DNA of 64,000 nucleotides from Diplonema papillatum (Eukaryota; Euglenozoa; Diplonemea; Diplonemida; Diplonemidae): positions 62,001 to 126,000 of the forward strand of contig JAPJBO010000477.1 of the NCBI GenBank assembly GCA_030068145.1, given 5' to 3'. The position numbers were made by a program, and so were the translations under genes. This document shows, piece by piece, positions 1 to 11,866 of this stretch. The notes under the pieces were generated by a model. The model made no database searches, was not told the DNA's origin, and was given only the letters and a program-made list of their open reading frames with translations. Numbering within the stretch: the stretch's first letter is position 1; each line of letters begins with the position of its first letter.

Positions 1-1
1 C

Positions 2-1480
2 CACCTGTCGTCGGCCACCGCGCGGGCGCCGCCGTCGCCCCGCGGCCCGCCCAGCTCTCCTCCCTGCCCCCCCCTCGTCGCGGAGCTCGCGTGGACCGAG
101 ACCCGCAGGGGCAGCCCGGGCGCCGACGACCCGTGGCGGCGGCTGCTCGCCCGGAACGGCGCCGAGCCCGCACCCCCCCGCAGCCCGGCTGGCCCGAGAG
201 GCCCCACCGGCGACCGCCGGAGCGAGCACCTGGGTGGCGTCGTGGGCTTCGGGTCTCCCGGCGAGCTGCTCAACCAGAGCCCGGCTGGCCCGAGAGGCCC
301 CACCGGCGACCGCCGGTACGAGCATCCGGGGGGTGGCGTCGTGGGCTTCGGGTCTCCCGGCGAGCTGCTCAACCAGAGCCCGGCTGGCCCGAGAGGCCCC
401 ACCGGCGACCGCCGGAGCGAGCACCTGGGTGGCGTCGTGGGCTTCGGGTCTCCCGGCGAGCTGCTCAACCAGAGCCCGGCTGGCCCGAGAGGCCCCACCG
501 GCGACCGCCGGTACGAGCATCCGGGGGGTGGCGTCGTGGGCTTCGGGTCTCCCGGCGACGACCCGTGGCAGAGGCTGCTCGACCAGAAGGGCGCCGAGAA
601 CGAGCGGCTGAGCGCCGAGGTCGCGGCGCTGCGCGCGCTGAACGACGCGAAGGAGCAGGAGCTGCTCCGCAAAAAGGAGGTGTCCCCCCGCCGGAACCTC
701 AGCTCGTCGTACCCCGGCGACTCGACGGCCTCGATCACCCGGGAACGAGCCGCGATCGAGTCAGAGATCCGGGCAGCGGTCCAAAGACCGTCGTCGTCGC
801 TGGCGTCTGCGCTGTTCAGCCCAGGCTTCGCCATTCCCAAAGCAGACCTCCCGTCGCCGTACGACGCCATGCCCAGCACCTGGCCGGGACCAGACCCCGG
901 GTTGCACCACCGTTTCGCGCAGCCGCCGTGCGACACGTCACACCATTTCTCGCGTGTCCCAAGCGCCCTCCTCCGCAACGTCCCCGCGTTGTCCCCCCTG
1001 GGCAACCCGTCGTCTCCTTCGGACTGCCCGGTTCCTCCTTCGTCGCCGTTTGCAGTCAACCGCGCCGAGGCGCACCAAACACCGGTGCCCACTCGAAACA
1101 CGACGAGTGACCTGGCGTCGTTGTTGAGCGGGTCGCCGTTTAGCCGCGGCCGGGCGGGCTCCTGCTCGCAGGCCGGCGGGCTCCCCCTGCGCCTCGTGTT
1201 CATGAGGGCCGACAGCGACGGCGACGGGCAGGTCACGGCGGAGCAGGCGTTCACCGCCCTCGCGGAGGCCGGCTGGCCGGAGCCGAACGACGACGACGCG
1301 AACCGCGCGATCGCGGCCGCGGACGAGGCCGGCCGCGGCGCCTTCGATTACTACCGGTTCGAGAGGCTGGTGCGCTTGATGTACCGCGGGCATCCGCTCG
1401 CTGGGGCTCCGCTCAACGAGCTCCCGCGGCGGCAGCTGTCCCCAGCACGTCCTGAGCAACTGTTTTACGACTCGTACTGA
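2..1480 (+). CDS. EF-hand protein with N-terminal tandem repeats (5'-partial)
   Basis: The frame is open from the first bases of the window to a TGA at 1478-1480, so the true start or an upstream splice acceptor lies outside. The N-terminal part holds four 32-33-residue Gly/Pro-rich repeats. A DDPW-x-RLL motif occurs on both sides of the repeat block, which suggests the block expanded inside that unit. A short Glu/Leu-rich helical stretch follows, then a Ser/Pro-rich linker. Near the C-terminus a canonical EF-hand loop, DSDGDGQVTAEQ, is seen, with Gln instead of Glu at loop position 12. A second, degenerate EF-hand (AADEAGRGAFDYYRF) follows. The family is not recognised. Calcium binding by the first loop is plausible, and a cytoskeletal role is only a guess. 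GC-rich codon use matches the other large genes here. Confidence 0.75.
   Translation, partial: HLSSATARAPPSPRGPPSSPPCPPLVAELAWTETRRGSPGADDPWRRLLARNGAEPAPPRSPAGPRGPTGDRRSEHLGGVVGFGSPGELLNQSPAGPRGPTGDRRYEHPGGGVVGFGSPGELLNQSPAGPRGPTGDRRSEHLGGVVGFGSPGELLNQSPAGPRGPTGDRRYEHPGGGVVGFGSPGDDPWQRLLDQKGAENERLSAEVAALRALNDAKEQELLRKKEVSPRRNLSSSYPGDSTASITRERAAIESEIRAAVQRPSSSLASALFSPGFAIPKADLPSPYDAMPSTWPGPDPGLHHRFAQPPCDTSHHFSRVPSALLRNVPALSPLGNPSSPSDCPVPPSSPFAVNRAEAHQTPVPTRNTTSDLASLLSGSPFSRGRAGSCSQAGGLPLRLVFMRADSDGDGQVTAEQAFTALAEAGWPEPNDDDANRAIAAADEAGRGAFDYYRFERLVRLMYRGHPLAGAPLNELPRRQLSPARPEQLFYDSY
187..567 (+). repeat. In-frame coding tandem repeat, alternating 96 and 99 bp
   Basis: Four copies start with the same GGCTGGCCCGAGAGGCC core at 187, 283, 382 and 478, so spacing alternates 96, 99, 96 bp. 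Two unit versions, one reading SEHLGG and one YEHPGGG, alternate strictly. This makes a 195-bp higher-order unit present twice. All units keep the reading frame. Confidence 0.9.
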
Positions 1481-2389
1481 GTTGCCGTGAACGGGAAGAC
1501 GGATCGAACAAAGCGTGCATCGTATTTTGGGCCCCTCTCGTCATCGCAAAACGTGGCCGGCCTTCTTTCTTGTGCTGAGGCGTGGGGCGCGTGGGGCGCG
1601 CCCTTCGTTTCTCAAACACAGGGCTTGAATGGGGGCGTGCAACCCCCTGTTTGCTTGTAATATGAAAACGTAAACCTGGCCTTAAAAGCTGTGGTTCTGG
1701 CTATCCTGAGGAAAGCATCAGACTGATACCTGGTCCGTTGCGTCTTGCCCTGTCCTGCAGCAGTTGCGGAAGCGATGCTGCGTGACGACGCGGGAAAACG
1801 TAACCCGCCAGACCAGGGCCTCGGTCATCGGTCGACAGCAGTTTGTCCCGCCGGATATCCTTTCCGTGGGCAGATTGCGGCTGTTTTCCCATCCAACCAA
1901 CTGCCGTCGCTCGCGCTGTCCCTTCTTCTCAACAACGTGTCGAATTCCCGTGTTCTTTCTCTTGTTGTATCACTAGTCCCGTTTTGTTTACTTCACCTAG
2001 ACTGCCCTCAAACCTTGTGTAGAGCTTGAACGCAGACGGCCTGCTTGCGTTCAGATAGAATCGAACCACTGTTTGTGCTTCTTTTTGTGCTTCATCCTTT
2101 CGCTCCACGCGATACATGTCCAACCGCAACCCCAAGTGCTTGGGTGCTACGGATCCAACAGCTAAACATACGCCATCAGGAGCTAGCTATGATGAGCAAC
2201 CGATCTAACAGCTTAACATGCGCAGCTGCCGGGACATGCGCAACTAAAGTTCTTACCTAGAAGCGATTCCCGCAAAACATGCGCAACCCAAGTGCTTGTC
2301 ACAGCCAGCGCACAAAGTGACAGCTCTGCATTCGCTCCGTAGGTAACCCACAATTCCAGCCCCTCCGTGCTTCTACCCCCAAAAAGGAA
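1481..2389. other. Intergenic, no gene seen
   Basis: About 0.9 kb without a convincing coding region. It should hold the 3' UTR of the upstream gene and the 5' region of the next. The AG at 2358-2359, 30 bases before the ATG at 2390 and after a short pyrimidine-containing stretch, is a reasonable spliced-leader acceptor if this is a euglenozoan. That is inference only. Short, loose repeats of a CATGCGCAAC-type motif occur at about 2120-2300. Confidence 0.5.
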
Positions 2390-5300
2390 ATGGAAGAAGA
2401 CGTGCGGCAGGATGCAGACCTGGAGTGCGCGTTATCGGCAGAGCACGTCGCGGAGATCGAACACCGGTTCAAGGCATCGCCCGAAGGCGTGCTGAACGAG
2501 GAGGCGTTTGTCGACTCGATCGAAGGGGTCATCGGAGTCGGCACGTGCAGCCGGCGCGACCTGTCGATGATGTTCATGCGGATCGACGCAAGGTGCGAGG
2601 GAACCGTGTCGTGGCAGGCGTTCACCACCTTCCTCTTGACCGGCCGCGCGCGCGTCACTTCGGCGGGTCACGCGACGAGCGGGTACACGAACGAGGAGCT
2701 CCAGTTCGCCGACGCGTCGCCGTCTTGCAAACACGTCACCATGACCAAGCTCCTCTGCCACCCAACGCTGCCGCGATACTACACCGCCGACGAGCAAGGG
2801 CGCGTGCGGGTGTGGAATAGCCTCGATCTATCTCACATCCAGACCGTTCACGATACCGACACATGGGTGGCGGCTATGACGTACATCCAGACGAGCGACG
2901 TTCTTGTCGTGGCGACGGTCGACCGGGTGGTCTCGCTGTACGACGGCGTCACGGGCGACGTCGTGCGCCTGTTCCGGGGGCAGCGGACGAGGAAGTACCG
3001 GGAAACCGCACTGCGGAGCCGCCCGCCGCGGTCGCACGCGGTGCTCAGCGCCGCCGGGCCGGCGGTGCCACTGCCCGAGCTGCCGATGCCGTGGGCGCGG
3101 TACGCGGCGAACATGCCGGGGCGCACGCACGACGAGTCGTCGTCAGCCGGGAAGCTGCTGTCACACGCGAGGCCGATGGAAGCGTTCGATGTGACCCCAC
3201 TAGCCGGGCTCGCAGACGTGCCCACAGCGATGGTGCACGTGGCAGAGACCAACCGCCTGGTGATCGGAACGGAAACCGGGCTGCTTGTCGCGTACGACGT
3301 CCAGAAGCTGATGGCACCGCCCGGCCCGACCGTCCGCCCCAGCCACTTCGCGGGGTCGCACGCGTACCCCGGCTCGGAGGTCGAAAGGGGCAGCCCGGGC
3401 GCGCGGAACGGGCACGACGGCGCGGTGAACGTCATCCGCGTCGCGCCGGAGATCGAGTCCTTGATTTCCGCCGGCGCCGACCGCACCATACGGCTGTCGT
3501 CCATCGAGCGCGGGTGCGTGCTGAGGGTCCTCGGCGGCGACGGCGCCGGCCTCGGGCATAAAAAGGCGATCTACGGGCTCACCTGGAGCGCCGGGCACCG
3601 CGTGCTCGCCTCTTGCGCGTGCGAGCGGGACATCCTCCTTTGGAACCCTTTCATCGCGAAGCCCTTAACGCGGCTGACGGGATCGAGGAGCCCGATGGTT
3701 GAGGTCGCCTTCGGCGAGGCCGAGTCGCAGCTGTTCTCGCTGTGCGCGGACGACATCGTGCGCGTGTGGGACATCCGCACGTGGCGGTGCGTCGACTCGT
3801 TCCGGAACAAGGACGACGAAGCGCTCGCGGCCCTCACCTTCGACCACCGGCAGAGCCGCATCCTCGCGGTTTCGACGCGCATCCACGTGCGCTCGATGGT
3901 CAAGAACGTCAGCGACTTCCCGGACGACTACCGAGGCCACCGAACCGGCGTCATCGCCGTCGTCGTGTCGGAGCGGTTCCAACAGGTCTGCCACCCCTAC
4001 CATCGAAAAGAAGTTGTCGACTGCGAAAGGAAGAAGAAGAAGAAGAAGAAGAAGAAGAAGAAGAAGAAGAAGAAGAAGAAGAAGAAGAAGAAGAAGAAGA
4101 AGAAGAAGAAGAAGAAGAAGAAGAAGAAGAAGAAGAAGAAGAAGAAGAAGAAGAAGAAGAAGAAGAAGAAGAAGAAGAAGAAGAAGAAGAAGAAGAAGAA
4201 GAAGAAGAAGAAGAAGAAGAAGAAGAAGAAGAAGAAGAAGAAGAAGAAGAAGAGAAGAAGAAGAAGAAGAAGAAGAAGAAGAAGAAGAAGAAGAAGAAGA
4301 AGAAGAAGAAGAAGAAGAAGAAGAAGAAGAAGAAGAAGAAGAAGAAGAAGAAGAAGAAGAAGAAGAAGAAGAAGAAGAAGAAGAAGAAGAAGAAGAAAAG
4401 AAGAAGAAGAAGAAGAAGAAGAAAGAAGAAGAAGAAGAAGAAGAAGAAGAAGAAGAAGAAGAAGAAGAAGAAGAAGAAGAAGAAGAAGAAGAAGAAGAAG
4501 AAGAAGAAGAAGAAGAAGAAGAAGAAGAAGAAGAAGAAGAAGAAGAAGAAGAAGAAGAAGAAGAAGAAGAAGAAGAAGAAGAAGAAGAAGAAGAAGAAGA
4601 AGAAGAAGAAGAAGAAGAAGAAGAAGAAGAAGAAGAAGAAGAAGAAGAAGAAGAAGAAGAAGAAGAAGAAGAAGAAGAAGAAGAAGAAGAAGAAGAAGAA
4701 GAAGAAGAAGAAGAAGAAGCAGCGGAAAGCAAGAAAAGAACAAAGCTCGTGCATTCCCGCGAAGAAGGCTTGATGCTAGCAGATTCTGCCTGAACACGAA
4801 ACTAAGATTTTTCCCCCCCGGTCTGATTGCTCAGATATGTTGTAAGGGCCTTCTCCCCGTGACGGATTTGCCACATTACGAACGATCAGGTTCCTTTGAG
4901 CTGGCTGGCAGGTAATAGCTATTTATTACCGTGCAATAACGGAGGAAAAAATAGTCACTCGAGATTCAGAATCTTCGCACGAGTGCCCGCCTTCATGTTC
5001 ATCTTTTCACAGCTCCGCTTTCCGACGCGTTACGAAATTTCTTAGTGAGCTCACACTCCAAACACCTCAGGTCATCTCGGCCGACGAAACGACGATAATC
5101 GTGTGGGATCTTGACACCGGCGTGAAGCAAGTCGAGTGGGCGGTCCCGGCCGGGGTCACGTCGCTGTGCCTCGACGCGAGCGAGCGGCGGCTGCTGACGG
5201 GGACGTCGCAGGGAGAGATCCTCCTGTGGAATTACGCGAGCGCGCAGGTGCTGAAGACGTTCGCCGCGTGCGGCGGGGGCGAAGCGAGTTCAGGCCAGCA

Positions 5301-8300
5301 CCCGAACAGCAACCCGGGCGACGTGCACCCTCTGCTCTACGCGACGGCGGAGCTGCCGCGGAAGCAGAATGTGGTGGTGTCGGTGCAGGGCAACAAGCAC
5401 GTGCTGCTCTACGTCGACGGCCAGCACACGACCGAAGCGCATGTGCGGAGCGTCGACTGCGCCGAGTTCGGCGGGGTTTACTCCGTCTGCTTCGCGGCGC
5501 CGACGACGATCCTGCTGGGGACGGGCGCGGGCGTGGCCGTCATGTACTCCGACCAAGTCTGCAGGCCGAAGCTACTGCCGTCGCTGCCGTCCGCGGAGTG
5601 CGAGCACTTCAGCTTCTTCAAAGGCCCCCTGCACAAGGGCATCCCGAGCTTCCTCGCGAAGTCGGGCGACCCGCCGCCCAAGGTGTGCTTTCTCTTGAGT
5701 CATACGAAGTCCAGTTTTGCTCAGCATCCTCGTCCACTGTATCACGCTCAGTCCTCGGACGGTGTTACCACGTCGCGCTAATGCAAACCTGCCCCTGCGG
5801 TACTTGCATTTAAAGTTCTCCCTGCCCAGAGGTGCTTGCCTACCTTCGTGGCACCTGCATACTCGGGGGTGCTGGGCCCCCCCTCTACACTATGCCTTTC
5901 CCCTTGCGCCATCGTCACATTGCCACCGCAAAGCATGATTCCGTACGACTCTGTACCATTGCCACCATCACACGGCAAAGCCTCACATCACTGTGGTTCC
6001 ACACGGTTCTACCATTGCCACCATCAACCACTGTTGTTCTCCCGCCGACACTTTTGTTTGTGCGCACTGGCGGCACTCGCCGGCTTAGGTTAAGTTTCAT
6101 GTAGTACGATACGCCGGTCCATCCGCTGCCGCTGGTTGTCACAGTGAATCACACTACGGTCTATCCATCCCTACTGCGTAGATTTGCCTGGAGCGTGTGT
6201 ATTCTTCTGTCCAGCCAACAATGCATTGCGATACCACCTCACCACAACAGGAGTGGGTGATCGTCGACACCTACGTGGAGGGCATCGCCCTGGTCAAGCG
6301 CTTGCACAACGTCGCCGTAACGTGCAAGGGCGACGGGACGGTGAGCTTCTGGTCGTGCCCCTGGGAGAGCAGCTCCGTCGACAAGGGCGGCGAGGCCTTC
6401 CGCTTCCTAGCCGCGCACCGCCTCGGGAACGCGGTGCACGCCCTCGCCCTCAACGGCGCCGAAACCCTCCTCTTCACGGGCGACATCACCGGCTACGTCG
6501 CCACCTTCGACATCTCGGCGGTCGCCCTGTGCCCCCGGCCGACGCGAACTGGCGACGAGGGTCTGCACAGCCCACGCCCGTCGACCGACGCCGGCCCCGG
6601 CTGCAGCACGCCGGTGAGCAGGAAGGCGGCCTTACGGAAACGGGCGTCCGCGGCGGCGGCCGCCGGCGGGCGGCAGCAGCAGCTGTGGGTCCCGCCGGAC
6701 AGCGTGCGGAAGCTGTCGGAGGCGCGGGTGCACGCGGCCGGCGTGGCCACGCTGGCCGTCGCGCGGGTGCGCCGCGCCGCGGACGCCGGCCGCGAAGTGC
6801 TGCTCTCCGGGTCGTCTCGCTGCGACCTCGCCGTGCTCACCCTCACCGGAGAACCTCTGCTCTACTTCGGCGCGGGGGCCGCGGGCTTTCCCTCGACGCC
6901 GCACCCCCCCAGCTCCGCGGCGGTCGAAGCGGCGCTCCAGTACCAGAGGCTCGCCGTCCTCCAGAAGCTCGCTGGCGGCCCCGGGCTGCCTCAGGACGAC
7001 CTAGTCACCGAGCTGCTCGCCGACGACGAGAGCGGCGTGTTCGACGGAAAATCCGAAGCGGACGTGGTCCAGCTGATCCGGGGCATGGCGTCGGGCGGCA
7101 GAAACCCCCGGGAAAATCCAGAATCGACGGGCGAGGGCGATACCCGGGACCCGGGGTCAACCCCGGGGCAGCCGGGCTCGCGGGGTTGCTCGTTGCGGAA
7201 GGATACAGCGGACACTCCGGGTGACCAAGGGTCGCTCGGGTTGCTGGTGAGGCAGCGTGCGGTCGACGGGGATGGCGAGGTGGTGTGTTTGTCGAGCGCC
7301 GCCGAGAGGCAGTGGGCGAAGGCTCGGCTGCCTGCGGCGTGCCCGTCGTTGAACGTGCGGTCGTCCATCCGGACGGATGCGAGGAGGGTGTCTAACCGGG
7401 CGCTGCAGCGGCCGCCGACGCTTGAAGCCAGCACCCCTGCCAGCTTCTTCCAAGAGCTGCCGCATGCCCCGTCCAGCGTGCTGTCCACGCGCCCCGCCTT
7501 CGACTCCCTCTCCCTCTCTCCGCGCCTTGCCATCTCGTCCGACTTCGGCCAGCGCCAGCCCGTCCGCCCGCGGTCGCACTGCCCGGGCCGCCGGCTCGTC
7601 GCCGAGCAGGCGCTCCCGAGATCCGCGCCCGCCACCGCGCGGCCCTGCTGCTTCGAACAATTACCTGGTGCGCCTTCTCTCTCCCCTACCCCTTGAGGAG
7701 CTCTCTTTTCCATTTTTTTATGGTAACAACCGCGGTTGTCATTATCAAAAAAGTGACGGTTGGCAGCGTACTGGGGAAATTACCATACAGGTGACAGCAC
7801 ATACGCACAAACAAAATTTTCTATACAACATCGACTTGATGCCAGCATGAAACATGCATGAATAACAGGACATCCTGCCTAAACATTAAACTAAGATTCC
7901 CCCCCCAGTCCCCCTGTCGAGCGCCGCCGAGAGGCAGTGGGCGAAAGCTCGGCTGCCGCGTCGCTGAACGCGCGGGGGCCGTCCATCCGGACGCATGCGC
8001 GGAGGGGTCAAGTATTTCCTACAAAGCAGGTGCTTATACAAAACGATTTTTTACCTTTCTCTTCCCTCAAAACCAGCACCAATAACAACGTCCCCCTTGA
8101 AGAAGACTTGATGCTCGCATCAACCACGCATGAAAGGCAGTGCTCTTAAACCAAGATCCTCCTCCAATCCCCCAATACAAGGGGGGGGCCAGACCCTCAA
8201 GGGGGGCTTCATACCCTACCTGCGGAGTCTTACACTCCCTGTGACCCTTTTCCCTTTCCCCTATTATATTTTTCGAGACTGGAGGTCATATGAACATGCA

Positions 8301-9804
8301 ACGTGAATAGCCTCTATTCGAGCCAACCCCACTTTTCTTGCAACACTTATGAAAGTGTATTGTTTTTGGACTAGATAATAGCGCGGAGCGAGCTTTTTTT
8401 TCCCCTGCCAAAATGTATAGGGGTGACAGAGTGAGCGGTTGTCGGCCTCCACCAACCCTGGAGAACCACGACGTCGGGCGTAGTTCTTGCTGCGGGACGT
8501 CGCGGAGTTCTTCCTGTGGCTCCCGGCTGTCGAAATACTTGGACTGCGTTGCCTTCTGCAAGTGCGCTTCATCCTCACTGTCGAGGTGTAGCCTCAACCA
8601 CACTACAGCATGTGCGACGGCGCCGCCGGAAGAGATGCTCGAGCTGCAGCGGCGCCTGCTGAACATGACGAGCCTGGCCCCGGCCGCCGACGACGGCAGC
8701 GAAGCCGCGGCCGAAGACGCGTCGATCCCGGGCGCCGAGCCGACGCCGCGGGCGAAGTACGCGTACCCGGAATGGGTCCAAAGCGCTGCGGGCGTGAACC
8801 GGCGGCTGCAGCGGCGGCCTCAAAGGCTGCGCAAGCGGCGCCACGGCGGGAAGCGGCGCCGGCGCACGGCGCCGGCGGAGGGCGCGGGCTTCAGCTTGAC
8901 GAAGGGCTGCTGGCAGGTCGACGCCTCCGACGGCGAGGGTACCACCAGCGACGAGTGGAGCGACGTGAGCTCTGCGGGCACGGCGGCGGAAGCGCTGCGG
9001 GGGCTGTACTGGAAGGTGGACAGCGACGCTGCTAGCAGGGCGTCGAACGCGGGGAGGCGGCGGGTGAAGCCGCAGCTCACCACGTACGACGCGAGCCGGG
9101 TCAAAAAACACGGGCTCCTCCTGCACGACGTGTCGACCACCTCCTCGGGCGTCGGCTGGTGCACCGCCGAGGACCCCGCCGACGGTCCCCGCCCGGCGAC
9201 GCCGCCGCCACCGCGCAGCGGGGCGGCGGGTACCCGGCCGGCAAAGGCGGAGCGCCCGAAGGACCAGCAGCCCGGCCGCGCCCCGGAGCCGCCGCCGCAC
9301 GTCGTCTGCTTGGTGCCGGGCGGGGATAACGGGGTGGGTGGGTCCGCGGGGGACGTGCCTGTTGCTGTGCCGCGGCCGCCGGCGGCGGCGGCGGCGGCGG
9401 CGGGGGGGGCGCACCGGCGGAAGCCCAGCGGGGGAGAGTCGGGGGGCGTGTATGCGGCGAAGCCGGTCGGGAAGACCGAGAGCGCGGCGCACCTCGCGGA
9501 CAGCGGCGCAGCGGACTCCGAGCAGGGCCGCCGCTGGTACCAGCAGGCGCGGGCGGCGCACCCGCCGGCCAAGCGGCGGTACCACAAGTACGACGTCCGC
9601 TCGCTGCCGCTCCGCGCGTCGTCGAACCTGTCGTTGGCCACGCCGGCGCCCGTGCGTGATCCCAAGAAACTGTTCGCCAAGGCGAGTGAACGCGCGGCCG
9701 AGGCCGAAAACGGCATCGACAGCACCATTCAGAATCTCCTCATCTGCACAGGCATTGGGAACGTCCCCGTTGGCTTCGATCCCGACGTTCAACAGCAACA
9801 GTAG
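2390..9804 (+). CDS. EF-hand/WD40 protein, WDR49/WDR64/EFCAB8-like, four exons
   Basis: Proposed exons are 2390-3985, 5071-5682, 6251-7667 and 8609-9804, joined in phases 0, 0 and 1, giving 1606 residues. Exon 1 starts with a degenerate EF-hand pair (about residues 15-90), followed by WD repeats with typical RVWN, LLWN and RVWD endings. The first join restores a WD blade: SERFQQ runs into VISADETTIIVWDLDTG. Exon 2 holds two or more blades and exon 3 continues them (GDGTVSFW, LLFTGDITGYVATFDI). Late exon 3 and exon 4 encode an Arg/Ala/Pro-rich, low-complexity tail of about 600 residues. The EF-hand plus double-propeller order matches the WDR49/WDR64/EFCAB8 family, whose members are mostly linked to cilia and testis. 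A flagellar role here is inferred. Donors are GTCTGC, GTGTGC and GTGCGC; all acceptors are CAG. The exon 3/4 join is the least certain, but its phase fits exactly. Confidence 0.82.
4029..4719 (+). repeat. (GAA)n tract of about 690 bp in intron 1
   Basis: Nearly pure AAG/GAA triplets, about 230 copies, with three small interruptions (around 4252, 4397 and 4421). The tract lies in the intron between exons 1 and 2 of the WD40 gene. Poly-Lys, poly-Glu, poly-Arg and poly-Ser reading frames through it are artefacts of the repeat. Confidence 0.97.
4768..4818 (+). repeat. Interspersed repeat family B, copy 1 (C-run tail)
   Basis: Matches the pattern GATGC...GCCTGAACA...AAACTAAGATT followed by a C-run. 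Related copies are at 7834-7905, 8106-8170, 45577-45638 and 50492-50545. It lies in intron 1 of the WD40 gene. Confidence 0.7.
7834..7905 (+). repeat. Interspersed repeat family B, copy 2
   Basis: In intron 3 of the WD40 gene. It includes GCCTAAACATTAAACTAAG followed by a run of C. It directly precedes the decayed exon-3 copy at 7916. Confidence 0.75.
7916..8006 (+). repeat. Decayed partial copy of WD40-gene exon 3 inside intron 3
   Basis: Aligns with 7291-7387 of exon 3 along its length. It shares GTCGAGCGCCGCCGAGAGGC, then CAGTGGGCGAA, GCTCGGCTGCC and GTCCATCCGGACG. A short deletion destroys the frame, so it is a non-coding duplicate about 0.6 kb downstream of its source. Confidence 0.9.
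8012..8045 (+). repeat. Interspersed repeat family A, 3'-end fragment
   Basis: Carries AGTATTTCCTACAAAGCAGG and GTGCTTATACAAAA, the 3' end of the family whose best full copy is at 43983-44121. It directly follows the exon-3 copy in intron 3 of the WD40 gene. Confidence 0.8.
8106..8170 (+). repeat. Interspersed repeat family B, copy 3
   Basis: Contains GATGCTCGCATCAACCACGC and GAAAGGCAGTGCTCTTAAACC, followed by a C-rich tail. It is in intron 3 of the WD40 gene. Confidence 0.65.
8270..8446 (+). repeat. Interspersed repeat family D, copy 1
   Basis: About 180 bp highly similar to 60906-61080, from CGAGACTGGAGGTC through TTTTTGGACTAGATAAT to GACAGAGTGAGCGG. In this copy the Pol III B-box seen downstream of the other copy is not recognisable. 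It lies in intron 3 of the WD40 gene, ending about 160 bases before exon 4. Confidence 0.88.
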
Positions 9805-11866
9805 CATTCCGACAGCAATACAGGAGGCACACCCACACCTCTAGTCCCTGGCATCTACGGTTGTTCGATCGGACAGTGCCGGCTACCCCTGGATAGATTA
9901 TGGCTGAATGCCTCTAAGCCAAAAAACAATGGGCCATTGACGTTGTACATCCATCGTCTCTACTGACGCATCGACCGCAGTCTCGTGACTCGTTTTCTCT
10001 ACACAGTCCGTGGTTGCTCTTTGCCGAACGCATCGACCGAAGCTACGCGTGAAAAGCTTTAGGGCCCAGCGTTGGCCCAGTCGCCCAGCATCCAATCCGG
10101 CATCCAATCCGCTACCTTTCAATTGTACTCTCCTTAAGGTGAGAGTCCCTGTAGGGCGAAGGTCCTCGACTCATATGCCGACAGGCCTGCACAGCATGCC
10201 CATTGGGTCACATCGCCCAATACAGCTACGGGCAAATCTAGCCACCCACAGGTCCGGAGGTGGGAGTGCCCAGGGGCAGCCAGGGAAGCATCTTTCCATT
10301 TACACGCGATCTTACTTTTTCCACCTCTTCGTCCCCTTGCCTCCAGTACGCAGTGAACGCCCCGTGTTTCTTGCCACTTTTTTTGCTGAATTGTCAGACT
10401 GTGCAGGACGAAGGGGCCGCCGCAGCAGTCCCTGCCAAAGGTTAAGTATCTCTCGGACTGCCGATGGCGAAAACGTACCAACACTTTGACAAAGACCTCT
10501 CAAAGAACTCTCTAAAGAAAGAGTTCCAAGACAAGAGCATTGGAGTTTGACAAAAAACGCCAAAAGACGAAACATTCCCAAAACAACTTCAACGCGGTCG
10601 CATCTTGTCCACGGCTTTGGAGTTAGTTTCAGGCAGGTGGTTACCGGGGAAGGCTGCTACGCGAAAGTCAGGCTTCCACCCTTGGCACACCCACGTCTCG
10701 CGAGCAGAAGTGTCCCGGAGAAAAGGCCTGCAGCACGCAGCGGTACCGCAGAGCCACGGGTCTTCGGTCCCACAAGGCAATGCCTTAAGGAGAACATCAG
10801 AAAACCCAGGCGGGGCGTCACCAGAAATCCAAAACTCGAAACCTACCACTCAGGTGCCCGTAAAATGCTCCAGAACAGTGGTCAGACGCTCGTTTAGGCT
10901 GAAATAACGGCTGCAGGATGCGAAAACAAGGTCAAATCATCCGCCGAGGGTGGCCGCCGACTTCCCAAACCAAAGTATCAAGGCATGGCGTACCTTGGTG
11001 CACCTTGGGGCTTGCGCTGAGGACGCGGCCGTGGAGACGGCCAGCCACGCGGTGCGTAGCGGACGGGGTCGGTGCTATTTCCGGCTGAAGCTTTGCAGGC
11101 TGCGGTTGACCGTTGCGCTCATGCCGCGCTGATGATGGTCCGCGCCGTTCTTGCATTCCCAGCCGTAGAATTGCGCGAGTAAAAGGGTGTGCAGGTCAGT
11201 GACAGAGTACGTACATTTGCGTGCAGAGACCGAGAAAAAGACAAAGAGCACAAGTAGCACGAACAGCCCAACCGACGGCCCCTCCCCTGTTTTCCCGTAT
11301 ACCACACCGCGCAGTAGCACTGCACAGCACGAGCCGGCCTGTAGTCGATATATGCTGCTTGCTACGCACGAAGGTTGTGCATACACATGCCGAGCGGCAC
11401 CTCCCCATCCGCGGTGAGCCGTCACTTCGGGTGCGAAGATGCCTCAAAAATACGGTGGCGTCAGCAATCGAAAGCATCCATGATCGCAAGGTACGCCTGG
11501 GGCGCTTGAAGTTGGACTACCTCGCCAAGAAGTTGGACTACCTCGCCAAGAAAGAGAAGATAGCCGACAAAGCTCGCAGGAGAAAGGCGTACCGCAACCA
11601 GACTACGTGCTGGCACTATGCATACGTTAGCTGTACACCCGTGCACATGCTGTTTTCCCGTAAGCAGACCAATGCAGCGGCTCAATAAAACCTGCTTTCT
11701 CAAGCACAACCCGGTCTGTAGTCGATACATTATGTGCCTCTTCGTCTCGCACAACACGTTGCACCACAGCCCCCCCCCCGAAGAAACAAAGAGAAAAAAG
11801 CCCGAATCCACGAAAAGAAAAAGAAAGAAGACGTAAAAGCAGCGCGGGCGAAAAGAGAGAGGCACG
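9805..11866. other. Intergenic, no convincing gene
   Basis: No ORF with recognisable composition or motifs. Around 11440-11640 a short Lys-rich frame is broken by stops. It contains a perfect 21-bp tandem duplication (11511-11531 and 11532-11552) encoding LDYLAKK twice. This could be the remnant of a coiled-coil exon, but no start or partner exon was found. Confidence 0.4.

Noticed and set aside
3665..4797. Long ORFs in all frames across the GAA tract
   Set aside because: They encode poly-Lys, Glu, Arg, Ser, Leu or Phe because a triplet repeat has no stops. The splice model places the tract in an intron.
11440..11640. Small gene starting MPQKYGGVSNRKHP
   Set aside because: The frame stops after 14 codons. 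The Lys-rich continuation is in another frame with no clear splice pair.
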